Shown: positions 1 through 11,266 of the stretch, piece after piece
Layout: the number at the start of each line of letters is the position of its first letter
How positions within the stretch are numbered: position 1 is the first letter of the stretch
NCBI GenBank assembly: GCA_037157565.1
Contig: JAZHRO010000073.1
Coordinates: 16,250,501-16,314,500 of the forward strand
DNA: 64,000 nt
Direction of reading: 5' to 3'
From: Thalassia testudinum
Taxonomy: Eukaryota > Streptophyta > Magnoliopsida > Alismatales > Hydrocharitaceae
Position numbers and translations under genes: made by a program
Notes under the pieces: generated by a model
What the model was told of the DNA's origin: nothing
The model's input: the letters and a program-made list of their open reading frames with translations, nothing else
Database searches by the model: none

Positions 1-15
1 TTCTCAAGAACGAAC

Positions 16-107
16 GGGAGGTTCCCTGCGTCATGCTCTATCGCAGGGACCCTCCCTTGTGTCCTACAACCGGCCATGCCTCTCGTGCGAATGCACGAAA
101 GGCATGG
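16..107. repeat. Two adjacent near-perfect hairpins upstream of the TATA box
   Basis: Hairpin 1 has arms 16-30 and 42-56 (14 of 15 bases pair, 11-nt loop). Hairpin 2 has arms 74-88 and 93-107 (14 of 15 pair, 4-nt loop). Both lie in the U3 part of the LTR, 70-160 bases before the TATA box. Confidence 0.85.
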
Positions 108-177
108 GTCTCCTTCTACGGCCATCTCCGGCGTGCACTGCACGTCTTTCCCTCGGGCCTCTCTCCTCGCCAGCGCC

Positions 178-186
178 TTTATAAGG
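178..186 (+). promoter_or_regulatory. TATA box of the left LTR
   Basis: TTTATAAGG lies about 25-35 bases before a pyrimidine-rich leader, as expected for an LTR Pol II promoter. The inferred start of transcription is near 210-215. Confidence 0.6.
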
Positions 187-1559
187 AGCAGCAGGGGCAT
201 CCGTCCAAGGCAAGCTAGTTTTGGCTGAGAAAAACCCTCGATTTCGTCTCTCCCCTCTCCGGTCAGATAGCCCAAGCTTCCGGCGATCTCTCCTCCTCCC
301 CCTCATCGCTCTGCTGCCATACCTGCAGCAGAGCCCACTCTGCCCCGTCTTCCCACGCCAGGCCGCATCAGCTAGCATCTCCGGATCTCCTCCTCGTCGC
401 CGTTACTCCTCTTCTGGGCACCTTCGTCCCCAGCTCCAGCAAGCACGAGCCGGACGTCTTCCTCTCCTTCTTCGTCGACTAAGTAGGTAGGAACCTTCCC
501 CTTACTCCCCTCTTACTTTTCCCCTCTTAAATTGGCATTTTAGACCCCTCGACTGCCACTACCACCTCCATCTGCTTCACCTCCGGCCGCCATCTCCTGC
601 GAGGTCGCTCCACCTCCACAGGCTATTTCACCCCTCGCCGACAAGCCCAGAAGTTCCCCCTCACTCCACTCAAATGTTTCCCCTACTCCATTCACCGCCC
701 TTCACCTCCAAACCACCCCCCGAACACACCCACTTCCGCACACATAGTCTACCCTAGGCACACAAACACAGGCGCTCTTGCGCCTCGCCAACCCTCGCAC
801 CGCTTCGCCACACTCCGGCGAAGCTCCCTGTGTTGTCTAACATGGCCGGGAGGTCATCTACGTGATTGCAGGGTTCAACCTCCTCGCCGCCATTGACGAG
901 CTGCTGGAACTTCTTCACAGGTAGCTCCAGGTTTCCTCCTCTCCAGGCATGAGCTCCAGGTGACGCGAGGCAAGCCAGCGAAGGCGCCCAGGTTCTCGAT
1001 TGGGAGCGCGAAACCTTCGCTGCTGCCCAAATCGATAGCTGCTTCTCGTCTGCGGGCGTGAGGAGCAGAGGTGGGACTTTAGTCCCACCTCGGAAGTGTG
1101 TGGGCGCACGCCCACACATAAATTGAAAAAGTGACAGTAGTTGTTTGCCTCAAGTCACACAGGGGTGAGGTCCCTCACCTATTCACGCGCCTCGTCCGCG
1201 GCACTGCCCACGCGGACCTGGTGACCTGACCTGACTATCCTGCCTATGCTCTCCTCATGCACCACCCACGCCAGTGCGCCTGGACCCGAGCGTGCAACCC
1301 GACCCGATTACCCGGCTCTAGGAGAGCTTTCCAAAGAGAGATCCAGAGAGAGAGAGACACGGGAAAGGGGTAGGGGTAGGTTTTGCGCTGATCTTTGCAT
1401 GTGTGTGCAAGATAGAAGGAAGGGGCAGGCGAAGGAAGAAGAAAGGAAGGAAAGGAGCCGAAGGAAGAAAAGTGGAGCCGCACTGTAGCAAATGCACAGT
1501 TAAGCCATCTAAGCGCTAAATCAAACGTCAGAGGGTCAGCAACCAACGCAAAGAAAAAC

Positions 1560-1766
1560 TGCAGCTATTGAAGAAGAAGAAAGAAGATGCAGAGAAGAAA
1601 AAGAAGAAGACAAGAGAGAGAGAGAAAGAAGAGGAAGGGCCAGAGCAGAAGAAAAGAAGAAGAAAGAAAGAAGGAAAGGAAAAGAAGATAGGAAGAAGAG
1701 AAAGCAAAGAAGAATACAAGAAGAAGAAAAGAAAGAAGAAGACGGAAAGAGAAGACGAAAAAGCCA
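1560..1766 (+). repeat. Long purine (GAA/GA) tract
   Basis: About 200 bases are almost only A and G on the plus strand, followed by a CT microsatellite (1770-1788). The related LTR at 25880-26070 has the matching CT-rich strand, so this is a family feature of the R/U5 region. Reading frames in it are low complexity and are not called as genes. Confidence 0.8.
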
Positions 1767-3966
1767 ATTCTCTCTCTCTCTCTCTCTTAATTTTTTTAAA
1801 ACCTTATATTGTGAATTGTAGGCTTCTAGAATTATAGTTTGCTCCCTGAGTTCGACCTCGAGAAACTTATCATTTCGAGTAATAAATTGTATTAAACCGA
1901 TAACCATTTTGTTATATACCACAATGACTATAATAACTATACAAACAAACACAGTGCCACATGCCCCTGGTAGGATATTTAGATATCCTAAGAGACAAGC
2001 ACCGAGGAAACGATATGTTATTACTCATCTTCGAGGGGAATTTCCCACCTCTCCGCATTGGGAACTCGTCCAAATTAACTTGTGTTGATCAACTGCTCCT
2101 AATCTAGGTAACTTTTTCAGAACAGATTTATCGCATTTGCGTGATTTTGATACTTAAGTGTACTGAACCAGACTATGTGTGGATTTGGGTGCTTAGGTTA
2201 CCGAGTCTCGCAAGCCAGAGGTCAGTTAACGAGGACAAATAATCCCTAAGCCTTAGACCTAATACTTAGGCTTTGCATTTACCCCAACCTCTTGAAGACT
2301 ATCCAGATCTTAGTGGATACTTGAATTTTAAAGCCTAGGATCACAGCCCAAGAGGCCTAAGATCAGTGTTCCAACTAATCTCTTTTGTCTCTTAGCACTT
2401 TTTGTCTTTCATTTTCTTTCTTTTTGATTTGGTCTAGAATTGAGTCAATTCCTTAATCTTTTGCTATTGACTATCTCTTTTTCTCTTTTCTTTTCAAATT
2501 ATGCTCCTTTTTGACATTTTTATCTCCTCTTTTCTCTTCAAAAATGATATGCAATCAATTCAAAATTTCCTCCCTTCTATTTTTTGTTCTTTTTCAATTT
2601 TTTATTTTTTTGGTTTTTTGGAATATGTGATTTTTTTGATGAAACCCTTTCTTGTGAAGTGATTTTCACAATGTTTTGCATTTTAATACCCCCCATGCCT
2701 ATGATTTGCAATGTCCTCATTGTAAATTAGGTGGGTTCGAATTCAGCTTAGATCATTCATTAGAACATGTGTTGGGTGGATGGATGGGTCGGGATGACTG
2801 TTGCGAACGATTTCAAGCTCAGGTACAGGTACCAGAGGTGGAGTCAGCTATTCTAATGGATGAACCCTAAAGTGAAATATGACTTCAGTATAAGATGTGT
2901 CAAGAAGGGCTTCGAGATTTTCAGAAAGATGACAGGTTGCCTCCTGTTAAGCGTTGAGTTTAACGCCATCAGCCGGGTGTAGTAAGCTCAGGGAGAATGG
3001 AGATCAAAAGATACCTCAGCTGTTACGAATGCAGCTTCAAAACATCTTTTAAGACGTCTGGGAGCTGGCCCAGACGTCTGGGATTTGATTTTCCGCAGCA
3101 CGGTGGTTTCCGTCTGCGTACCTGCGCGCGCAGACCTGCAGATGCTCTTTTCCCCTCACACCTCCGCAGGCGCTGCTCTCTCTCTCTCTCTCCCCGCGTG
3201 GCTTTAAAAAGCCTCGCCCTCTCCCTCACTCTCATCACCTCCGCTCCTCCTTCTTCTTCCAGCGAGTGCGAGCGTGAGCGAGCGGTGGCGGCGGCAGCCG
3301 CGGCTAGTGCGGGAGGAGGTGTTGCGCGAGGGAGGAGGCGCTCAGCCGTGAGGGTTCGAGCCTGCCGGGGCTGCTAGAGCCGGCCGACGGAGGCGCAGCA
3401 GACGCGGGGTGACGCGGGAGTCCTGCTGCAGCTTGAGCAGCAGGCGGACGAGGCGCAGTCGTGCGTCGTGGGCGGAGGAAGAGTCGAGCTCTGATTCTGG
3501 AAGTTTTTCCAGAATCAGACGTCGGGGTTTCCAACCAAACGACGGGGAAGACGTCTGGAGGATTGTCCAAACGTCTGAAAGGTAAGTTATTTTCGTACCT
3601 TCTTCCTTTCCCTCGACCGTTCGTACTGAGCACGAGGAATGGGTACGCGTAGGTTCTGAGATTCGCATCCACCGCGAATCAGACGTCTGGCAGCGGTGCC
3701 AGACGACTGGAGGGACTTCCAAACGTCCGGGGTGACCATCGAACATCTGGGAACTAGGCCAAACGCCCCTGCAGGCTACTGGACGTCTGAGAGACTACGC
3801 AAGACAAGGTACCATCTGATCTCCTATTTTTAAGACGTCTGGAAGAAGTTCCAGACGTCTGATTTTGCACTGTTTCATCGTTTTTGACCAATTTAGGGCC
3901 CATTCGGAGTCCATTTTCCGTGTTTCGAGTTGCGTCCTTTTCGGAATAAGATCCTCTACCCGTCTA

Positions 3967-5659
3967 TGTAGATTCCCTACTAGGAGGGGGTGACGTAATA
4001 ATTGCGGAAATAAATATAAACAATCTCACAAAATAGACAATCACACAAGTACACAAGTATTTTTAGGTGGAAACCCAAATCGGGTGAAAACCACCACCTA
4101 ACCCTCTCGAGTTAGGATTTTCCGATCAACCAAGTTGATCAAAATCCACTAAACGAATCACTTTAAATGAGGGTGATTCAACCTCAAATACAACCACGCT
4201 ACAAGTGCGAGGGTAGCGTTCCTCAACCCCTTCTCTTCACGAGAAGGATTTTGTCCCTCGAAGGAGACAGGAATTCGTAAAGCGAATACCCAACCAAATA
4301 ACAAAGATAAAAGAACAATAATCCTATAGAGCCAACAAAGTAATTTTAAACCTAGCTTCTATAGGAATTAGGAAACTCCCCTTTGAAAGGAGTGCGTCGG
4401 CGACGTGGATGCATGAACAACACAACGGCGCTACGTTGCTCTCGTGAACTACGGCGAGAGAGCAGGTGCGCAAAGCTTGATGCTCTCAAGATGAAGAATT
4501 AGAGCTTGGAGAGCAAGAGAGTCTTTTTGGACACAAAAGAGTGTGAAAGTGTGTAGCTAGGTGTCTCTTGGTGTGTATTGGTGTGTAAAGGCTCCCCTCT
4601 ATTTATAGAGGAATTAGGAAGGCTTTGAAAGGCTTAGAAAAGCTTCCATAGCCGTTGGGTACAAAGCCCAAGTGAATCAACCCGAAATCAGGAACAATCA
4701 TTGCACTGACAGGGTTATCAGACGTCTAATTCTGGCATCAGACGTCTGGAAGACCACTTTAAGACGTCTGATTTTAAGGTCAGACATCTGATTTCGGGCG
4801 GGTTCCTTCCTGACTTGAATCAGATCTAAACAGGGTTCTTGTGCAAGTCCATCAGACGACATACAGGACGTTTGGCACTATGTATGGATGTCTGGAAACC
4901 TACTTTTTCATGGGAACGGATTTGCAATGGCTAGAAAATCTCTGAGAAGAGATTTTTGGGTCAGTTGAGGCAAAACGGTCAATTATCAGACGTCTGGAAG
5001 GGCTTAAGGACGTCTGATAAGGCTCTAACGGTCATATCCTCGAGTGTTTGCTAAGAGAGCCAACGGTCCACTAATTGGACGTCTGGCAAAGTCATCAGAC
5101 GTCTCCTAAGACGTCTGGTCTAAGGTCTGGACGTCTGATTTCATCAGACAGAACTAACTTGTCCAGCCTAACTGTTATCAGACGTCTGAATCAACAGTCA
5201 GACGTCTTAAAATACTTTATCAGACGTCTGATTTGGGAATTAGACGTCTGGAAACTCTGTTTGAACCCTACATTGGTTTTCTAAGTTCTCTACAGAAAAC
5301 CTAAGTATCCTAGGGTTGTGCTGGTATTCCTAGGACTACTGTTAAGGTACTTTGAGGCTCTTTAACATAATTTTCTAAGGAAATAAAGAGCAAGAAAATA
5401 AAGACAAAAGTACATGAAAGGAATAAAATGGAATTCTATCATATTCTTCGTATCCTTCCATCTTCAATCTATCGCTCCTCGCGAATCCCCTCTGTTCTCC
5501 ATCAAGCTCCTCCAATCTGTCCTAGATGCGAGCTCGAATTCCGTCTAAACACGTCTACATTTGAAATTGACCTGAAATCTAAGACTCCAAGTGCAAATGT
5601 TAAATAACATGTGTTTGGTTATCATCACAACAAATGATTGTGGTGCTCTAGCACCAACA
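3967..5659 (-). repeat. 3' LTR of the copia element
   Basis: On the plus strand it runs from TGTAGATTCC to GCACCAACA. It matches 7767-9458 with scattered substitutions. A promoter copy (minus-strand TATAAAT inside the palindrome at 4596-4611) and an array of AGACGTCT palindromes (about 4728-5255) are included. Confidence 0.95.
4728..5255. repeat. Array of AGACGTCT palindromes in the copia 3' LTR
   Basis: More than a dozen copies of GACGTCT, mostly within CAGACGTCTGA/G, occur at irregular spacing. The same array is in the other LTR at about 8517-9050, with a few decayed copies (for example AGACATCT). Confidence 0.9.
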
Positions 5660-5940
5660 ATCTCCCCCTTTTTGATAATGACAAAACCATAAATAAAAAT
5701 GCAAAAAATCCTCCCCCTTTTTGACATTAGCAAAAAGGTTTAATTGATTTCCTATAACTCCCCCTTAAAACATGCTCTTCTATAAATTTCTTTTAACAAA
5801 GGTAATGTCCTCCCCCCTTTTTTATAACAACAAGATAGCTATTATTTTTCTCCCCCTTTCTAAAGGAAATTTAGCTACCTTATATCTCCCTCTTAAAAAT
5901 TGACAATTAGCTTGTAATTTTTTTGCTCCCCCTATCTAAA
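5660..5940 (-). promoter_or_regulatory. Multiplied polypurine tracts of the copia element
   Basis: On the minus strand, AAGGGGGAGAT abuts the 3' LTR (5660-5672). Similar purine blocks recur near 5711-5724, 5757-5766, 5810-5822, 5850-5860, 5885-5895 and 5923-5935. Polypurine tracts prime plus-strand synthesis; repetition just upstream of the 3' LTR is a known hallmark of Sireviruses. Confidence 0.85.
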
Positions 5941-5981
5941 TGCTTATGATAAAAAGATAGGGTAAATGGTTTTTACCTCAC

Positions 5982-7711
5982 CTACCATGGCCAATAAAAT
6001 GGCCCAAATGGTGGTGGTGGATGCCACATCGGATGGGGCTCCCATCCATAGCTTGGAGGCCCGGGCATCGGCGCCGGTCTCCAGTCTGGCGGTCGACGTG
6101 TGGCGGGTCCGTCGTTTGTTCGCCGTCTCGTCGGTCTTCTTGTTCTCCTCCTTGGCCTACTCCTTGGTTTTCCCAACTTGAGTTGACCAGCTTTGAGCTT
6201 GTAGGTCCAGTCCTTTGTGTTGTAGTCATCCCTGAAACCTACAAAACAAGATTCCAAATTTTTCTTCGGTATCCAAGTGAGCTTGGATCCGGATTTGTTA
6301 GCGGATCTCCTTGACGGAGATCCTTTCTCAATCTTAGGGCTATATAAATCATCTACTTTGTTGATTAATTTGTTAGAGTTTTCCCTAAGACATGCAATTT
6401 CTTTTTCTATAATACTCATCTTAGTCTTTAAATCAGAAATTTCTATTTTTAGACTAACATTTTCCTCAATCAATTTATTATTTTCATTGATGAGGTTATG
6501 ATTTTCTAATAATAGGTTATCATTTTTAGGACTAGCTTCTAGATCCTTAAGTTTTATTTCTAACCTATCATCTTCACTTTTAAGAAAACTAAGATTCTTT
6601 TTCATGCTTTTATTTTCTATCTTAAGTGCTTTACTAACTTCAAAAAGTTCATTAAAAGCTTCTTGTAAGTCGTAACTTGCCTCGTTGTCTGAGTCGCTTC
6701 CGCTTTCGCTGTCGCTTCCTCTGGCCATGAAACCGAAGCAAGCGGTTTCTTCTTCTATGGACTTTTCTTCTTCTTCCTCTGAGCTGGAATCGTCCCAAGT
6801 GACTTGGAACGCCTTCTTCTTAGATTTCTTCTCCTTTTCCTTCTTCTTCTTCTCCTTTTGGAGAAGAGGGCACTCTGGTCGCAGATGCCCTTTCTCATTG
6901 CAATGGTAGCAACGTCTCAGTCTCTCCTTCTTCTCCTTCTCTTTGACTCCCTACACAACTTGGAAAACTTTGTAAGTAAAATTCTAAAGTCTTCATCGTC
7001 GGAACTTACCTCGCTATCTGACGTGGCTTTGAAGGCGAGAGTCTTCTTCGGTTTAGGCTCCGGTGTATCCTTCTTCTTTTGCTTCAACTTTGTCTCGTAG
7101 GCCATCAGATTGCCTAGGAGATCTTCCATGTTGAGCTCCTCCACTTCGTTTGCCTCCTCGATGGCGGTGACTTTCTGTTCCCATTCCAGTCCAAGGGAAC
7201 GAAGAAGCTTCCCTTGAAGCTCCCCCTTGATGAAAGTCTTCCCTAAAGCTTTCAAGTTATTTACAATGAGAGTGAACCTAGTGTTCATCTCACTTAAAGA
7301 TTCGTTAGGCGCCATAGAAAAAGATTCAAATTCTTGAGAAAGTAAATTAATTTTAGAGGTTTTTACCTTAGAGGTACCTTCATGAGTTACCTCAAGTGTG
7401 TGCCAAATCTCGTATGCGGTGGCGCATTGCGAGATTCTGTTGAACTCCTCCGAGCTGAGCGCGCAATACAACGCGTTCATTGTTTTCGCGTTGAGCTAGA
7501 GCTCACGAATCTACTGCTGCGAGTATCCTTCGGCGGGTTTTTCTGGAATGTTGAAGGGGGTCTCGCACCTGGCCCAGACCATGAAATCTGTGGCTTGAAG
7601 CCACGTCTTCATCCGCAGCTTCCAGTAAGGGTAGTTGCTCCCGTCGAAGAATGGTGGACGAGTCGTAGACTGGCCCTCGGAAATCCTACTCGCGGAACTG
7701 CTCCCCTCCAT
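5982..7711 (-). pseudogene. gag: Copia gag (UBN2 type) with CCHC zinc finger and coiled-coil tail, broken
   Basis: The gag reads on the minus strand from ATG at 7711 (MEGSSSASRI) to a stop at 5982. The N-terminal part contains the conserved block FFDGSNYPYWKLRM, then the UBN2-type capsid region (7480-6917). Two in-frame stop codons separate these near 7500. A frameshift near 6917 leads into the zinc finger CYHCNEKGHLRPEC (about 6914-6873), then a Lys- and Glu-rich stretch, a Ser/Asp/Glu-rich segment, a leucine-rich coiled coil of about 100 residues (6660-6360) and a short Arg/Pro/Trp-rich end. Gag would package the element RNA. No pol follows; the tail runs straight into the polypurine tracts. 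The coiled-coil region after the zinc finger is like that of Sirevirus gag. Confidence 0.88.
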
Positions 7712-7751
7712 AGATCTTCTTGCTTGGTTGTTACGCCGAAACAGCAAGACC

Positions 7752-7764
7752 GGCTCTGATACCA
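7752..7764 (-). promoter_or_regulatory. Primer binding site, initiator tRNA-Met
   Basis: The reverse strand reads TGGTATCAGAGCC, two bases after the 5' LTR end (7767). It is the standard primer site of plant copia elements. Confidence 0.93.
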
Positions 7765-7766
7765 AC

Positions 7767-9458
7767 TGTAGATTCCCTACTAGGAGGGGGTGACATAATA
7801 ATTGCGGAAATAAATATAAACAATCTCACAAAATAGACAATCACACAAGTACACAAGTATTTTTAGGTGGAAACCCAAACCGGGTGAAAACCACCACCTA
7901 ACCCTCTCGAGTTAGGATTTTCCGATCAACCAAGTTGATCAAAATCCACTAAACGAATCACTTTAAATGAGGGTGATTCAACCTCAAATACAACCACGCT
8001 ACAAGTGCGAGGGTAGCGTTCCTCAACCCCTTCTCTTCACGAGAAGGATTTTGTCCCTCGAAGGAGACAGGAATTCGCAAAGCGAATACCCAACCAAATA
8101 ACAAAGATAAAAGAACAATAATCCTATAGAGCCAACAAAGTAATTTTAAACCTAGCTTCTATAGGAATTAGGAAACTCCCCTTTGAAAGGAGTGCGTCGG
8201 CGACGTGGATGCATGAACAACACAACGGCGCTACGTTGCTCTCATGAACTACGGCGAGAGAGCAGGTGCGCAAAGCTTGATGCTCTCAAGATGAAGAATT
8301 AGAGCTTGGAGAGCAAGAGAGTCTTTTTGGACACAAAAGAGTGTGAAAGTGTGTAGCTAGGTGTCTCTTGGTGTGTATTGGTGTGTAAAGGCTCCCCTCT
8401 ATTTATAGAGGAATTAGGAAGGCTTTGGAAGCTTAGAAAAGCTTCCATAGCCGTTGGGTACAAAGCCCAAGTGAATCAACCCGAAATCAGGAACAATCAT
8501 TGCACTGACAGAGTTATCAGACGTCTAATTCTGGCATCAGACATCTGGAAGACCACTTTAAGACGTCTGACTTTAAGGTCAGACGTCTGATTTCGGGCGG
8601 GTTCCTTCCTGACTTGAATCAGATCTAAACAGGGTTCTTGTGCAAGTCCATCAGATGACATACAGGACGTCTAGCACTATGTATGGACGTCTGGAAACCT
8701 ACTTTTTCGTGGGAATGGATTTGCAATGGCTAGAAAATCTCTGAGAAGAGATTTTCGGGTCAGTCGAGGCAAAACGGTCAATTATCAGACGTCTGGAAGG
8801 GCTTAAGGACGTCTGATAACGCTCTAACGGTCATATCCTCGAGTGTTTGCTAAGAGAGCCAACGGTCCACTAATTGGACGTCTGGCAAAGTCATCAGACG
8901 TCTCCTAAGACGCTTGGTCTATGTCATGGACGTCTGATTTCATCAGACAGAACTAACTTGTCCAGCCTAACTGTTATCAGACGTCTGAATCAACAGTCAG
9001 ACGTCTTAAAATACTTTATCAGACGTTCGATTTGGGAATTAGACATCTGAAAACTCTGTTTGAACCCTACATTAGTTTTCTAAGTTCTCTACAGAAAACC
9101 TAAGTATCCTAGGGTTGTGCCGGTGTTCCTAGGACTACTGTTAAGGTACTTTGAGGCTCTTTAACATAGTTTTCTAAGGAAATAAAGAGCAAGAAAATAA
9201 AGACAAAAGTACATGAAAGGAATAAAATGGAATTCTATCCTATTCTTCTTGTCCTTCCATCTTCAATCTATCTCTCCTCGCGAATCCCCTCTTTTCTCCA
9301 TCAAGCTCCTCCAATCCGTCCTGGATGCGAGCTCGAATTCCGTCTAAACACGTCTACATTTGCAATTGACCTGAAATCTAAGACTCCAAGTGCAAATGTT
9401 AAATAACATGTGTTTTGTTATCATCAAAACAAATGATCGTGGTGCTCTAGCACCAACA
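7767..9458 (-). repeat. 5' LTR of the copia element
   Basis: Same limits as its partner (TGTAGATTCC to GCACCAACA on the plus strand). On the minus strand it carries the active-position promoter: CTCTATAAATAGAG, a palindrome at about 8397-8410, followed by a short leader. The palindrome array lies upstream of this promoter (about 8517-9050). Confidence 0.95.
8396..8411 (-). promoter_or_regulatory. Palindromic TATA box of the copia 5' LTR
   Basis: The plus strand reads CCTCTATTTATAGAGG; the minus strand supplies TATAAAT. It is positioned to start the genomic RNA, and the same block is at 4596-4611. Confidence 0.8.
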
Positions 9459-9649
9459 GTCTACAGTGATTAGATACTATTTTGAGAAACTCCTTGTGTT
9501 TGATCCTTGTGATAGGACCCCATTCCATTGCAGTCTCGGGGGTTGCGGAGGCACGTGGGATTCTCTACCACACCCCCAGTACTCATGTTGTAACTGGTAG
9601 AGTGGCTTTTAAGTTTATTAGTATAATCTGCTAAATTATGGAACCATAA

Positions 9650-9800
9650 ATAGAACCTAGGACATTGCATGAATCCTAGGAATGAAAAACTAGAATGAAT
9701 GGTAGATCCTAGGGTGTTGCATGAATCCTAGGGCTGGAAAACTAGATTGTATGATAGATCCTAGGGTATGGCATGAATCCTAGGATGGGAAAACTAGTGG
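9650..9800. repeat. CCTAGG-rich tandem repeats in the Tekay LTR
   Basis: About three units of roughly 50 bases, each with 'atgaatcctagg' and 'aaaactaga', follow each other. The same block is in the other three Tekay LTRs (about 35440-35590, 43895-44040 and 50930-51070). Confidence 0.85.
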
Positions 9801-11266
9801 AATATACGAATACTACAGTCTTGGAAAAATGGAAAGGAACACATAGCTGCCTGTAAATTGGTTTAACAGCTACCTGTTATGAATAAATGAACATGATTGA
9901 GAATATGGGATGTATGAACGTGAAACTGGAAAGGTGAAACCTGAATGTGCTGAGTTAAAAGAGCTGGAACCCTATGGGGTATTAGGAGTAGAACTCCTGG
10001 AAAGTGAATGGAATAGAATTGGGGAAGTGAGCTGGCCCTTGAGTACGGAGTACCAAGGAGAGCGACTGTCCCCTTGTTTAGTGCAGAGCGGAGCCAGCCG
10101 CCCCATGGACCCGGGGTTAGGTCTGGCCACTTTGTACCGACTTGCTGGCCCTCGTGTACGTAGTACCGAGGAGAGCTACTAGTGTAGGGAGAGCACTAGC
10201 TACCCCACGAGCCCCGAGGTTCTGCTAGCCTCCTACACCGACTTGTTAGGCCCACTGGGGCAAACCAGGGTAGTCAGGCGAGGGTGCGCGGACTGTGGAG
10301 GGGCAAGGCCCCTGTTTGGTTACTGTGGAGGGGTTGGACCCCTGTTACTGAGAGGGCTCTGCCCTGTACTGGTTCCGTGCTGTGCTTTGGGTGCACCCGT
10401 TAACGGAAAAGACTGACCTCGTGCCAGTGCGGGTTAGCTACCTGTGCATTTATCGCGCGTGCCGTAGTCACCGTTACGTCTGTCCGTGACCTTGGGGTGG
10501 TTGACTGAGAGTAGGATCACCATGGGGGACTCTCCCGGCCAGGAGAGCACCACGTGCTACTTCTACTGTTCGGAAAAGACTGCAATCAAGATCGTTCCCA
10601 CGAGGAACATTCGAGATCAAGGGAAGGATCTGAGAAATAGATAAATTGTGAAACAATAGAAAGACGTAAATAAAGGAAGAAAGAAAATAAAACAGCTACT
10701 GTACACTTTACTGTTTCTTTAGTTTAGCTGCCACTCTACTCAGCGTTTCGCTGACGTGTTACACTCGTTACTTTTTAGGACCAGGTGTTGAGCAGCCAGG
10801 GTCAGCGGCTGCAAAGGACGCTGGGCCGAGTAGGGTCCAGTAGAGTTACCACTGTTCTTTTGTACCCCTTTTGTTTCCGCTGTAGTGAGTAGTTTTTGTT
10901 ACTCTTTGTAATTTTCTTTACTTGTAGTTCTTATTATGTTATAAATGTTGTTCTACTGTTGTGGTGGTACATGCTGTAGTAGTTCTTTTTCTTACTGCTG
11001 TATTTTGTTACTGCTAGTTATATTTCATGTTGAATGTGGTTTATTTTACTGCTCTTTTGGTTACTTCCTCGTTGGACGACTAGGTCTTGGGATTAGTCGA
11101 GTAGGTCCGGTTCTCGTGTCTCGTAGGGACTCGGGAATCGGGTCGTTACATCAGCCCTGTTCGTATCAGTGAGTTCAATGAATGGCTTGAGCCGCTGACC
11201 GTTCACAACAAAGGGTTCTGAATCAAGGCTAGGTTGGCTAATTTCAATAGCTCCATTTCCAAAGAC

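Larger units (their letters stand above)
1..1953 (+). mobile_element. Partial LTR of an Athila/Tat-like gypsy element, plus-sense
   Basis: The stretch reads as an LTR in plus orientation whose start lies outside the window. A TATA box (178-186) is followed by a pyrimidine-rich leader, a purine tract and a typical LTR tail with 'gagttcgacctcgagaaact' (about 1848-1867), ending in AACACA at 1953. It is similar but not identical to the LTR that begins at 17745, and in the opposite orientation: blocks around 1064-1125, 1805-1900 and 205-250 match the reverse strand of about 26365-26425, 17760-17900 and 27300-27345. No reading frame in it is credible. The sequence after 1953 (GTGCCACATGCCCCTGG) only weakly resembles a primer site, so the exact end is uncertain. 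It may be the 3' LTR of another element lying to the left. Confidence 0.6.
3967..9458 (-). mobile_element. Gag-only Sirevirus-like Ty1/copia retrotransposon
   Basis: A complete insertion with LTRs 3967-5659 and 7767-9458 (about 1.69 kb each, nearly identical by eye) and a target duplication GTCTA (3962-3966 and 9459-9463). The element reads on the minus strand. A primer site matching initiator tRNA-Met (TGGTATCAGAGCC, reverse of 7752-7764) follows the right LTR, and polypurine tracts precede the left LTR. The 2.1-kb interior encodes only gag; protease, integrase and reverse transcriptase are absent, so it must borrow pol from a relative. The multiplied polypurine tract and the coiled-coil after the gag zinc finger are Sirevirus traits. 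It lies within a Tekay-type solo LTR, whose sequence resumes exactly after the duplication, as seen in the uninterrupted copy at about 35240-35260. Confidence 0.93.
3021..11150 (+). mobile_element. Tekay-type solo LTR (interrupted by a copia element)
   Basis: The sequence begins TGTTACGAA at 3021 and ends GGGTCGTTACA at 11150, flanked by a perfect 5-bp target duplication TCAGC (3016-3020 and 11151-11155). Removing the nested copia element and its duplication leaves about 2.63 kb. This matches the LTRs of the full element at 42547-52282 (2.67 and 2.71 kb) in reverse orientation. No internal region is present, so it is a solo LTR left by recombination between two LTRs. It sits in the 3' untranslated region of the outer gypsy element. 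Confidence 0.92.

Noticed and set aside
1568..1837. Lys/Glu-rich frame
   Set aside because: It is a direct product of the GAA tract in an LTR.
1954..1970. Primer binding site after the left LTR
   Set aside because: GTGCCACATGCCCCTGG matches the tRNA-Asp-type site too poorly, and the following sequence is the minus-sense 3' region of another element.
4728..5255. CRISPR-like array suggested by regular short repeats
   Set aside because: Repeats are 8-12-bp palindromes at irregular spacing in a plant LTR, without spacers of constant length.
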